Virus record (IMG/VR): IMGVR_UViG_3300042922_001062
Coordinates: 1 to 64,000 of that record
Length of the DNA stretch: 64,000 nucleotides
DNA from: a virus
Direction: 5' to 3' (one strand)
A program made the position numbers and the translations under genes. Each line of letters opens with the position of its first letter. Position 1 is the first letter of the stretch. The notes beneath the pieces were generated by a model. That model saw nothing but the letters and a program-made list of their open reading frames with translations, was not told where the DNA came from and did not search any database. Positions 33,875 through 42,134 of this stretch are shown here, piece after piece.

Positions 33875-34903
33875 ATGCGCATCAATTCCGCCGGACACCT
33901 GCCCGCGATCATGGGCTTTCTCGCCCGGGCGCACCTTGCCGGTGTTTCGCCCTTGGAGATCGCGGCGAAGGATGGTGCTCCGCCCGACCTTCAGCTCCTC
34001 GTCAGGGCTGCGACCGGTGCCGTCATGCTCGGCGACGTCGCTGCTGCTGGCGCGCTGCGCGCGGCGGTCGAAACCTTCATCGGGACGCTGCGCGGGCGCT
34101 CCATATTCTACACGCTCCTCGCTGATGGCGCGTTCGTCCGCGCGCCGATCCGCACACGGCTCACAGCAGTCGAGAACGGCGTGGTCGCCTACGTCGTGAG
34201 CGAGGGGCGTGCGAAGCCGGTTTCGAGGATCGGGCTCGACGCCGCGGGACTGGAACGCGCCAAGGCCACTTCGCTCATCGTGCTGACGCGCGAGGCTGTG
34301 TACGCATCCTCGCCGGCGCTGCTCGACTTCCTGACCTCTGAGCTGCAGGGCGCGGTCTCGGCGGCCGTCGACGCGGCCTTCATCGCAAGGATCATCGACG
34401 ACGGCTCGCCGAGCCTCACGCCGACCTTCAGCGCGTCGGGAGCGGGCATCGACGACATCAGGTTTGACCTCCGGCGACTGCTCGACGCCGTGAACGTCAC
34501 GGGCAGCGGCCATCTGGCATGGCTGATGTCGGCAGACGTCGCGAACCGCCTCGCCGTGCTCGTGGAGCACTTTCCCGGTATGGCGCCGAACGGTGGGACA
34601 TTGCTCGAGCAGCCGGCCTTCGTTTCCGAGGCCATCGACCCGGGCTCGCTGCACTGCCTCAACGCCGCGTCGATCGCGGCGGACAGCGAGGCCATCATCG
34701 TGCGGTCCAGCGACGTCGCCAGCGTCGTTATGGATACCGCCCCAGCGCAGGACAGCTCCACGCCGGCGGCGACGCAGAACGTGTCGATGTTTCAAACCAA
34801 CTCGACCGCCGTGCTCGCGGAGGCGTTTTTCGGAGCGCAACGGGTGCGGCCGAACGCGCTGGCGACGCTGACGGACATCGCCTGGGGCGACGTGGCCTCA
34901 TGA
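33875..34903 (+). CDS. Satellite HK97-fold major capsid protein
   Basis: 342 residues. Aligned by eye to the 3' part of the helper MCP: AYVVSEGRAKPVSRIGLDAAGLERAKATSLIVLTREAVYASSPALLDFL parallels helper DAQWVGEGKGKPLTKFGVGR, and SMFQTNSTAVLAEAFFGAQRVRPNALATLTDIAWGD parallels helper SMFQTNSVAFRAERTLNWARRR. N-terminal delta coiled coil and protease are absent; a ~80-residue helical start replaces them. ATG 33875 has AAGGAG upstream. ATGA overlap with the decoration-type gene. Confidence 0.85.
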   Translation: MRINSAGHLPAIMGFLARAHLAGVSPLEIAAKDGAPPDLQLLVRAATGAVMLGDVAAAGALRAAVETFIGTLRGRSIFYTLLADGAFVRAPIRTRLTAVENGVVAYVVSEGRAKPVSRIGLDAAGLERAKATSLIVLTREAVYASSPALLDFLTSELQGAVSAAVDAAFIARIIDDGSPSLTPTFSASGAGIDDIRFDLRRLLDAVNVTGSGHLAWLMSADVANRLAVLVEHFPGMAPNGGTLLEQPAFVSEAIDPGSLHCLNAASIAADSEAIIVRSSDVASVVMDTAPAQDSSTPAATQNVSMFQTNSTAVLAEAFFGAQRVRPNALATLTDIAWGDVAS

Positions 34904-35727
34904 GCAGGGTCGATCCCGCTACCGCAGCAGCGCTGAATAAAATTGACGTCCGCGTCGCGGAGATCGACGCCGCGCTCAAACGCCTCGACGCTGATGACTA
35001 CAAGCACTTCAAAGATTTGCACCGCGCCGGTGCAAACGAGAAGGTGCGGCAGCAGCTCAACGCGGAACGCGCGGTGCAGATGCACAACCGGGCGCGGGTG
35101 CTCGCAGGCGAGCCGGTTGAACAGCCAGCACCCACGGAGCAGGCCAAGGCACTGCGGCTGCCGCCGGTGGAGCTCTATGGCAAGGCCGAGCGACCCTGCA
35201 GAATCGAGCCAGCCATTACCCGCAGAGACGACTTGGTCGGCGTTGGCGATAGAACCGCCGATGAGATTCTCGATGTCGCCGAAGTTGAAGAGCGCGTGTC
35301 AGCGGACATCGCGCAGGCGATCGAGGTCGCCCACGCCAAGATGCGGGAGGCAATGACGCGCAATCCCACGTACGCGTTCGACTTGTCGACGCTGATCATG
35401 CTGAAGACCACCATCATCCAGGCGATGGCGCAGGCGACAATCATCGAAGCCGTCGGCGGTGTGCTGCGGCGCGAGCTCGAGGTGAAGCTCACCGATCGGA
35501 TCGCAGTGCTGGAAAAGCGGATCGAGGAGTTTGAGCGCGGCGGCTTCGAGTATCGCGGCATCTATCAGCGCGCCCAAGCCTACAGACGAGGTCAGGTCGT
35601 CACCCATGACGGAAGCATGTGGGTGGCCGCCAAGGACACCGTGCTGCCGCCGGGCGCGCCGGAAGGCATGAACGAGTGGACTTTGGCCGTTAAGCGTGGC
35701 CGGGACGGGAAGGACGCCACCCGATGA
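34900..35727 (+). CDS. Head-associated protein sharing the helper's C-terminal module
   Basis: 275 residues. N-terminal helical region (VDPATAAALNKIDVRVAEIDAALKRLDADDYKHF), middle helices VEERVSADIAQAIEVAHAK and IIEAVGGVLRRELEVKLTDRIAVLEKRI, and a C-terminal ~55-residue module YRGIYQRAQAYRRGQVVTHDGSMWVAAKDTVLPPG ... WTLAVKRGRDGKDATR that matches the end of the helper's collagen-like protein (49860-51146). This module is a small aromatic beta domain of CBM5/12 style. Placed directly after the MCP, it is probably a head-surface or head-fibre protein. Confidence 0.6.
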   Translation: MSRVDPATAAALNKIDVRVAEIDAALKRLDADDYKHFKDLHRAGANEKVRQQLNAERAVQMHNRARVLAGEPVEQPAPTEQAKALRLPPVELYGKAERPCRIEPAITRRDDLVGVGDRTADEILDVAEVEERVSADIAQAIEVAHAKMREAMTRNPTYAFDLSTLIMLKTTIIQAMAQATIIEAVGGVLRRELEVKLTDRIAVLEKRIEEFERGGFEYRGIYQRAQAYRRGQVVTHDGSMWVAAKDTVLPPGAPEGMNEWTLAVKRGRDGKDATR

Positions 35728-35909
35728 AAGAGCAAGCCGTCGCCCTAACGAAGCGGTGCGTTGCGGCCTTCGTCGAGAAGATGGGCAGGCAGCCGGATGC
35801 GCACGAGCTCGATCTGCTCGCTGCGGCCGCGTGCCGGCATCTCCAAGACCGCGAGCACATGCGCCGATGGCCCGCCGCGACGGCGTCCGGATCTTCCACG
35901 GTGAACTAG
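35724..35909 (+). CDS. Hypothetical small protein
   Basis: 61 residues: MKEQAVALTKRCVAAFVEKMGRQPDAHELDLLAAAACRHLQDREHMRRW. One helical hairpin followed by a Ser/Ala tail. ATGA coupled to the preceding gene. No family recognised. Confidence 0.55.
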   Translation: MKEQAVALTKRCVAAFVEKMGRQPDAHELDLLAAAACRHLQDREHMRRWPAATASGSSTVN

Positions 35910-35943
35910 CTCAAGCCTAGACCTCATAGCCTTAGGTGAGGCG

Positions 35944-36234
35944 ATGCCAAACTCAGAGATGCTCACAACTTACTCCCATGGTACCGTTTCAGTGACCAAG
36001 GGATCAAAGACCGTCCGGGGCAAAGGCGTTTTCTGGCTGGACGTGCGGTCGTGCGACAGCCTCGAAGCCGGGGACCGCTGCCTCACCACCATCGCCTCAG
36101 TAGACGCGACCGATTTCACCACATTGGAGCTTGCTGTGCCTTGGTGCGGCGAGACAGCGGAGGACGTCCCTTACGTGATCCGCTTCGACGCTCCGCAGCG
36201 ATTTCCCGGCTACAGGGGGCGCGCCGATGGCTGA
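35944..36234 (+). CDS. Beta-rich fibre N-terminal-like protein
   Basis: 96 residues: SHGTVSVTKGSKTVRGKGVFWLDVRSCDSLEAGDRCLTTIASVDATDFTTLELAVPWCGETAEDVPYVIRFDAPQRF. Same order of strands as residues 1-80 of the next gene (STGTVSVPSGGTTVTLTGG ... VPYVLRFDAPSRF), so the two arose by tandem duplication of a fibre attachment domain. The overlap of eight bases with the fibre gene indicates co-translation. Confidence 0.7.
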   Translation: MPNSEMLTTYSHGTVSVTKGSKTVRGKGVFWLDVRSCDSLEAGDRCLTTIASVDATDFTTLELAVPWCGETAEDVPYVIRFDAPQRFPGYRGRADG

Positions 36235-37324
36235 CCTCTACAGCACCGGCACCGTCTCGGTGCCCAGCGGTGGCACGACTGTTACGCTGACCGGGGGGCT
36301 CTTTAGCGGTGTTCTCGCCGGCGATACGATCGAGATCGGCGAGCTTCCCGCGAAGACGATCGCATCGCCGACCGACGCCAGTCATCTGGAACTGGCCGTC
36401 GCGGTGACGTCCGATCAGGTGGATGTCCCCTATGTGCTTCGCTTCGACGCCCCGTCGCGCTTCACCTCCGGCTATCTCGCGGAGCAGGTGCGGGCGCTGA
36501 TCGCGCAGGCGGGCATCATCAAGGCCGCCCGGCCAAACTACGAGGTGCAGAGCCTCGGCGGCAACGCACCGCCTGGCTCTCCTGTGACGGGAGACATGTA
36601 CGTCGTCGGCACCGCGCCGACCGGCGCATGGGCTGGGCGGGCGAATAATTTGGCGCAGTGGACCGGCTCGGCGTGGCTGTTCACAGCGCCGGATCGAGGA
36701 ACGACGGTCGTTAGCGTGGCGACGGGTATTGTGTCGATCTGGGGCGGCGCGGCGTGGCTACCTTACATAGGCCCTGGCGCTTTCATGCAGACGCTGATGC
36801 CGGCGGCGACGCAGGCCGCGGCGCAGACTACGCTTGGGCTCGATAGGGCCGCCCGCACGCTCTGGACGGCGGATATCTCCACTCCTGTCGCGGCGATTAA
36901 CGTCCCGCTCGCGGCGGCGTATCGGGCGTTCAAGCTGACCATCGGCTGCCTCACCGGCTCGGATGCGACAGCCAACTTGATACACCGCATCAGCCGCGAC
37001 GGGTCCACGGTCGACACGGGTGCATCGGACTATCAGGGGTCTGCGCTTGTTGTCGTGGGTAGCGGAGTTTCCGCGGCGGCGCGGACGGCGTCGGATGCGT
37101 TTCTCGGCACGTTGACGGCCACGATGGTAGCAATGGACATCACGCCTGGCGCGGCCGGTCTGCCGTACATGTGCACTTCCCAGTCTATGGAGTTCGCCTC
37201 TGGATATCGTCTTGATTTCCGCGGTACCCGTGCCGCGAATGTCGGGCGCGCTCAGTTCATCCAGATCTACCCGTCAGCCGGCAATCTGACTGCTGGGACG
37301 CTGACGCTGGCCGGGTATCCGTGA
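36227..37324 (+). CDS. Fibre/spike protein with DUF2793
   Basis: 365 residues. N-terminal beta domain 1-85 as in the preceding gene; SGYLAEQVRALIAQAGI linker helix; DUF2793 at ~110-165 (PVTGDMYVVGTAPTGAWAGRANNLAQWTGSAWLFTAPDRG); an Ala-rich shaft; C-terminal beta region ending RLDFRGTRAANVGRAQFIQIYPSAGN. Such proteins are tail or capsid fibres that contact the host surface. The helper distal genes in this window do not include this type, so the satellite may bring its own adhesin. Confidence 0.8.
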   Translation: MADLYSTGTVSVPSGGTTVTLTGGLFSGVLAGDTIEIGELPAKTIASPTDASHLELAVAVTSDQVDVPYVLRFDAPSRFTSGYLAEQVRALIAQAGIIKAARPNYEVQSLGGNAPPGSPVTGDMYVVGTAPTGAWAGRANNLAQWTGSAWLFTAPDRGTTVVSVATGIVSIWGGAAWLPYIGPGAFMQTLMPAATQAAAQTTLGLDRAARTLWTADISTPVAAINVPLAAAYRAFKLTIGCLTGSDATANLIHRISRDGSTVDTGASDYQGSALVVVGSGVSAAARTASDAFLGTLTATMVAMDITPGAAGLPYMCTSQSMEFASGYRLDFRGTRAANVGRAQFIQIYPSAGNLTAGTLTLAGYP

Positions 37325-37373
37325 CGCCCGCCGCCGGGCTTCGAGGTGGTGGCTCGGCGGTCAGATATGAAAA

Positions 37374-37395
37374 AGGCCGCCCCGAAGGGCGGCCT
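37374..37395 (-). terminator. Terminator for the leftward secreted-protein gene
   Basis: AGGCCGCCC (37374-37382) pairs with GGGCGGCCT (37387-37395) around a CGAA loop; read leftward the stem is followed by TTTT (37371-37374). It lies between the convergent fibre gene and the 105-residue gene. Confidence 0.8.
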
Positions 37396-37409
37396 CTCTC
37401 ACCGTCCGG

Positions 37410-37727
37410 CTAGCACGGTGTCTGCTTATTGGTGCAATCGCGACGGCCGTCATCCGAATTGCCGCTGCCGGCGGCCTTGGCCTCGCCGGGGTTCATGGAG
37501 TTGTTGCGCCCCTCGCTGGGCATGGTCGATTTCGGCACACCGGAGCCAACGGCCGGGGACTGGTCCTTGTAGCGGCTCTCGGTGGTGCCCGAGCTATTGT
37601 CGGAGCCGGTTGTAGCTCCCGCCGTGGAACCCGAGTTCCCTTGGCCGCTGCTCTGGGCCATCACAGGTGTGCCGAGCGCCAGTAATGCTGCCAGCGTGGC
37701 GATGGAAGTCGTCTTGGCATAGTTCAT
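37410..37727 (-). CDS. Secreted low-complexity protein
   Basis: 105 residues. Clear signal peptide: MNYAKTTSIATLAALLALGTPVMAQSS with cleavage after VMA. The mature part is disordered (Ser/Gly/Thr/Asn-rich) with two Cys near the end (CTNKQTPC). Similar exported peptides occur as free-standing genes in Hyphomicrobiales. Leftward, with its own terminator: a cargo (moron) gene on the satellite. Confidence 0.75.
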   Translation of the reverse strand: MNYAKTTSIATLAALLALGTPVMAQSSGQGNSGSTAGATTGSDNSSGTTESRYKDQSPAVGSGVPKSTMPSEGRNNSMNPGEAKAAGSGNSDDGRRDCTNKQTPC

Positions 37728-37943
37728 GAGTTCCTCCTTCGATATGAGGCGAACCCACAGCTCTAGATGACGTTCCGACCAAATTGGCCGCTGAGGTACA
37801 CGGCTAATGCACCTCGCGCCAACGTGAGCACTTTCCTGCCAGGCGGCTATGTCGATTTATTCCTTCCGCGAATCGTCAATCATCGCCTCGATGGCCCCGA
37901 TCATCACTTCGAGGTCGGCGATCAGATGCAGTAACGATTTGCT

Positions 37944-38055
37944 CGACTTCCGCGGCACCCGCATCGCCAATCCAGGCCGTGCGCAGTTCATCCAGATATA
38001 CCCGTTCGCCGGTAATCTGGCAGCCGGCCCTCTCACGCTGAAGGACATTCTGTAG
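37944..38055 (+). pseudogene. Remnant of a second fibre C-terminus
   Basis: About 110 bases whose translation LLDFRGTRIANPGRAQFIQIYPFAGNLAAGPLTL nearly repeats the end of the fibre at 37204-37310. The rest of the copy is missing; upstream sequence (37849-37943) is unrelated. The remnant shows that the fibre region underwent duplication and replacement, with the secreted-protein gene inserted between copies. Confidence 0.8.
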
Positions 38056-38066
38056 GAGCATCTCAC

Positions 38067-38504
38067 ATGAACATTCTGGACGTCGACGGCGTGATCAAGC
38101 CGGCCGACCCCGCCTGGATCGCCCAGCGCGCGCTTGACGCCCTCCCGGTGGCTCCGACGCCAGCGGACGTCATCGCCGAGCGCGAGCGGCGCCTGGCCCT
38201 CGGATTCGCCTACGACTTCGAAGACGAACGCGGCGTGCACCACATCGCGACCACCCCGGAAGACATGAAGGGCTGGGACGAGGTGACCATGCTCGCCAAC
38301 GCCGCCATCAATGCCGGCGTGGCGGCGACCGAGATCCTCATCCTCACCAGCACCGGCCCGGTCACCGTGACGGCCGCCGAGTGGCAGCAGGTGCTCCTCG
38401 CCTCGGCGAACTTCCGCCAGCCGATCTGGCAGACCAGCTTCGCGCTGCAGGCGATGGACCCGATCCCGGCTGACGTCACCGACGACGTGCACTGGCCGGA
38501 TTGA
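38067..38504 (+). CDS. DUF4376 phage protein
   Basis: 145 residues. N-terminal acidic arm (VDGVIKPADPAWIAQR), then DUF4376: RERRLALGFAYDFEDERGVHHIATTPEDMKGWDEVTMLANAAINAG and TSTGPVTVTAAEWQQVLLASANFRQPIWQTSFALQAM. The domain occurs in phage tail-fibre assembly-type proteins, next to fibre genes. Fits a fibre accessory. Confidence 0.8.
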   Translation: MNILDVDGVIKPADPAWIAQRALDALPVAPTPADVIAERERRLALGFAYDFEDERGVHHIATTPEDMKGWDEVTMLANAAINAGVAATEILILTSTGPVTVTAAEWQQVLLASANFRQPIWQTSFALQAMDPIPADVTDDVHWPD

Positions 38505-38684
38505 CCTCCCAAGCGCCGCACGGTCATGACCGCTCGAGTTGATGGGCCGCGCTTGGTCTATTCGGGCACGAGGAAAGCCCAGCAGAATCCTGATTATCCA
38601 CCACTGGCCGGAAGAGATCGGAAAGGCCGCTGGCCACGGCAGTAGCGGCTTGAACAAGTCTCGCCCGGCGCGCCACAATTGCGG

Positions 38685-39356
38685 ATGGGCATCCGAATCT
38701 GTACCGACATGCAATGCGTCGTCGACTGGCTCTACACGTGGCAGACGCTCATCTCGGGCGTGTTGGCACTGGGGGCGGCGGCGATGACTGTGGGGCTTCT
38801 GCGGATCCAGATCGAGGACGAGCGCGCCCGACACCGTTCCCAGCGGATAGCTAAGACATTGGCGGCCCGAGCGACGTTGCCAGATGCCCTGAGCGACATC
38901 GCGCGATACACCCGGGAGTGCATGGCTTATCTCGTCGGCAAGCGAGCCGAGCCACCGTTGGCGCCGGCCGACGGGATAGCCGCGATCAAGGGCGCAATTG
39001 AATTCTGCGATGGCGACCCGGCCACCGCTCTCTTCGCTCTCGCCAGCTATTATCAAGTCCAACGAGCCCGGCTGGCGGAACATCGAGTTCGCCGAGGTCC
39101 AGAAAATCTGGACCGAATGCGAGATTGTGCGCACCTCAGAGCGCTGAGCGATCGGCTATTCGATTACGCTCGAGGAGAAGGCCTCGATGTTCGGACGGGT
39201 CGGCCGGATCCTGAAGAAGTTGTGAGGGCACTTGGCCAGATCGTCGGGCCTGGACCCATGATGACTCGTCCGAACGAACGTGCTCGGCTCGAGGCCTGGA
39301 TAAGAGGCACTCCCTTACGCCCCGACGACGAAGATGAGGCCGAGGAAGACGAGTAG
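38685..39356 (+). CDS. Membrane-anchored protein of unknown function
   Basis: 223 residues from ATG 38685 (TTG 38679 possible). One membrane helix at ~20-42 (LISGVLALGAAAMTVGLLRI), a basic helix RARHRSQRIAKTLAARATLPDALSDIARYTRECMAYL, and a cytosolic helical domain, ending in an acidic tail (PDDEDEAEEDE). N-out/C-in single-pass architecture recalls small phage exclusion or sensor proteins, but no family is recognised. Confidence 0.6.
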   Translation: MGIRICTDMQCVVDWLYTWQTLISGVLALGAAAMTVGLLRIQIEDERARHRSQRIAKTLAARATLPDALSDIARYTRECMAYLVGKRAEPPLAPADGIAAIKGAIEFCDGDPATALFALASYYQVQRARLAEHRVRRGPENLDRMRDCAHLRALSDRLFDYARGEGLDVRTGRPDPEEVVRALGQIVGPGPMMTRPNERARLEAWIRGTPLRPDDEDEAEEDE

Positions 39357-39647
39357 ACGTCGGCTTGGCGGGTGCTCGCCTCCACGGTCTCTCTCGATCC
39401 CCGATGCCGCCGAATTGACACTGCTGCCGATCATGATGAACGTGTAGTGGCGGCGTAGGCGCCATGCCGGGCGAGAGCCTCGGCCTGGCCCTGCAGATCC
39501 TGACGGCTTTCCTATTCGGAGCGGAACAGGAGTAGGGACTGCCTCAGAGAATCTTGATTTACGTCCCTATAGTCCGGCCGCCTTGCGGAGCGCGGCATTG
39601 ATGCGATCCTGCCAGCCTGGCCCGTCCGAAGACGAACCTTAGTTCGT
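39357..39647. other. Intergenic region between convergent genes
   Basis: About 290 bases. A 23-codon frame at 39464-39535 (MPGESLGLALQILTAFLFGA) looks like a short hydrophobic peptide but has no ribosome site or coupling. I see no other structure. Confidence 0.4.
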
Positions 39648-42077
39648 TCAGGCAGCCGCAGGCTTTTGCCGAGCCACGTACATTGCCATAGGCACGCACG
39701 GCAAATGGTGATTCGAGCTCGACATGAGGAGCAATCGGTTCACGTTGTTGTCCTGGAACCCGCCGATCCGTATCACCGATTGCAGCCATCCGATGGAATG
39801 CGGCACTCTGGCCTTCTTGATAAGGCGTTGGATGGCTGTCCTACTTCGGGAATGTCGCGCCGCCAATTGCGCTTCGAAGTTTGGCTTCACTTCTTCCGCC
39901 TTCAGAGACTTTAGGTAGTTGAACGTGCGACGGATCACCGATCGGAACTCGACGAATTCAGGTGCTTCTCTCAAGCTAAGGATATCGTCGCACTGGGTCG
40001 GAAACTCCAGTGGGGCTGACCGGATGTCTGCCGCAAGCGAATGTAGCGTCGATGAAGTTCCCAAATAGCGGCGGTTCAAAGCTGCGTTCAGCTCCAGCCA
40101 ACGATGCTTGCTGTCAGTGAGGATCTGCGCCCCCGTGGCTTGCGCCAAATACATGGCGATTTCGAAGTTGGGTGCCAACTTCATGAGCTGGATCTGTCCA
40201 CCTGTTTCGGGAGCCAAGCTCTCCGGTTGGAGCACGGCAAGCGGGTCGGCCTCTCGGAGCTGGCCGATTTGCGGCATCAGTTCGTCGAGATCGACTGTTT
40301 CGCCCTGCGGCATTGCTCGAGCGATCTGATTGCGTAGCCCCTCTTCGGACAAAGCGAGGAGTGTGCGCTTGAAGTCGTCGCGCATCAGTTCCTCCATCCG
40401 AGGGTCGTTTGAAATCTCGAACTCAAGGCCGGATGCCCGCGCCCTGGCCATCGCCATCATTTGATCGCGCAGGTGGATGTCGAAGTCACAAGGATCGGGG
40501 ATCAGGTTGACCAGACCCGCCTCGACCAACGGCATCATGCTCACGAAGAAATGGATCGTCTTCAACAGTTCGCCCCGGTACTGACCCGGGTGCTCGGTCG
40601 GACGGAATTTCTTATTCAGGGTGCCGGGGTGGACGAAAGGGTGCTGAATCAGCATTTCACCGAAATACAGCGGCGAACCAATCGCGAATTCGTTGATGTG
40701 CTGGGGATGGAGGGAGCCGGTATAGACCGATCGAAGCTGCCCGTCCGGCTTTGGGAGTAAGTCGAGCAGGTCGGTTTCCAGTGGCCATAGGCCTTCGTAA
40801 AGGCTATAGGCACTTGCAATCTTTTCGTCGGTCATCTCGCGCCGAACTTGGGTCCAGTCCTTTCTGTCCAGTTCAAGGAGGTTCGACAAGCCGCGGAGAA
40901 GCATAAGGTTTCGCTCGCGGATGCTCCTAGCCGTCCAGCTCGGCCTTAGCTCGGATGGCTTCGGCTCGCAGCATCTGGCGAAGAGGTCGCCGGACCCACA
41001 ACCACAAGAGTCCTTCGGTTTCAGCGGTGACACCGGCAGATCCTTTTGAAGGAACGCGCGCGGCTTTTCTGACCGGCCAAACTCATCCTGATAGTGAACA
41101 TGTCCGCTGTCGAATTTGGCAAACATTTCACCGCCAAAAAGGTGGAGTTCGGTCTCTGGTGGTCGTAGTGTCTCCCGCAACTCCTTCCAAGATTTCTTCA
41201 CCGTTTTCTCTGGATAAAGCCATGCCTCGCGTCCAGCAGCGATGTATCTTTCGGAGCGAGCCTTGAGGATGAAGTTGATCTCCGAGACTTGTTGATCATC
41301 GAGTTCGCGAGACCGGATGAAATCGATCGTCGATACCATCGTCGGATGAAAGTTCCGAGCGAAGGTCCGGTTCTCAAGCGGATTCACGTCCGGGTTCTTT
41401 GCATACTCAAGATTTGTCAGGATCAGGCAGTGGTCTGGTCCCAGAGGGAAGATGGTCTGCGAACCTTTCCATGCAATTGCCGGATCGTCGGTTTGGTCGC
41501 AACCAAGGTCTGCGGGAGGAGCAGCATAGTTATAAATCGTTACCGGATGGTCGGTAATGATGAACTTGACAGAGGCATTTCCCGCCGAGACAATCTCCCG
41601 GACGCCAGTGGTCCAAATGGTACAATTGAGAAAACGAATACCCTGCATCTCAAGCATAAGCTCATTCTGGGAAAGCTCAGGGTACTGTCGCTTTAGCCAC
41701 TCTAGGCCCTTTGGAGTGCGAAGCTTTTGGATGTCGATATACTCGAAAAAGGTCTTGAAGTGGGAGTGCCATGCGGCCTTGTCCAAGCCAGAGAGGGCGC
41801 GGACCGCGTCCGCGCCGCGGGTGTCAATGTCGCCGAATAGTTGTCGCTCGATTTCATCGTTTACCGCCGTTCCAAAGAATGTTGAATAAAGATCCCTTTG
41901 AACGAACGCACGGGATGTTGGAGAGTCAAACAATGACCGCCCTGTGTTTTTTCCTCCATCCCTCCGTGTGAAAATCGGCGGTGACAAGTCGAGATAGAAT
42001 AAGGTTCTGCCTCCGTCGGTGAGGAAGCGTTCTTGATACCATTGGGGAACGTAGTGATTATTTCTTCTTACTGACAT
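39648..42077 (-). CDS. DUF4238 plus SEC-C cargo protein
   Basis: 809 residues. N-terminal DUF4238: RRNNHYVPQWYQERFLTDGGRTLFYLDL, the middle part FIITDHPVTIYNY and WKGSQTIFPLGPDHCLILTNL (its core strands). A SEC-C zinc motif follows at ~350 (DSCGCGSGDLFARCC). The C-terminal half is large and unknown. DUF4238 occurs in isolated genes of mobile elements; an anti-phage role has been suggested by position in such regions but is not shown. Leftward, with the next two genes, as cargo of the satellite. Confidence 0.75.
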   Translation of the reverse strand: MSVRRNNHYVPQWYQERFLTDGGRTLFYLDLSPPIFTRRDGGKNTGRSLFDSPTSRAFVQRDLYSTFFGTAVNDEIERQLFGDIDTRGADAVRALSGLDKAAWHSHFKTFFEYIDIQKLRTPKGLEWLKRQYPELSQNELMLEMQGIRFLNCTIWTTGVREIVSAGNASVKFIITDHPVTIYNYAAPPADLGCDQTDDPAIAWKGSQTIFPLGPDHCLILTNLEYAKNPDVNPLENRTFARNFHPTMVSTIDFIRSRELDDQQVSEINFILKARSERYIAAGREAWLYPEKTVKKSWKELRETLRPPETELHLFGGEMFAKFDSGHVHYQDEFGRSEKPRAFLQKDLPVSPLKPKDSCGCGSGDLFARCCEPKPSELRPSWTARSIRERNLMLLRGLSNLLELDRKDWTQVRREMTDEKIASAYSLYEGLWPLETDLLDLLPKPDGQLRSVYTGSLHPQHINEFAIGSPLYFGEMLIQHPFVHPGTLNKKFRPTEHPGQYRGELLKTIHFFVSMMPLVEAGLVNLIPDPCDFDIHLRDQMMAMARARASGLEFEISNDPRMEELMRDDFKRTLLALSEEGLRNQIARAMPQGETVDLDELMPQIGQLREADPLAVLQPESLAPETGGQIQLMKLAPNFEIAMYLAQATGAQILTDSKHRWLELNAALNRRYLGTSSTLHSLAADIRSAPLEFPTQCDDILSLREAPEFVEFRSVIRRTFNYLKSLKAEEVKPNFEAQLAARHSRSRTAIQRLIKKARVPHSIGWLQSVIRIGGFQDNNVNRLLLMSSSNHHLPCVPMAMYVARQKPAAA

Positions 42078-42134
42078 TGCCCTTTAGCATCGCTCCCGCC
42101 GCTAGTTGCTGCAATTCTTACCGGCTTGGGCGAA

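Noticed and set aside
38585-38600. DnaA box (TTATCCACC) in the satellite
   Set aside because: One mismatch to the consensus and a single copy only; too weak to call an origin.
39464-39535. 23-codon hydrophobic peptide gene
   Set aside because: No ribosome site, no coupling; kept only as a note in the intergenic entry.
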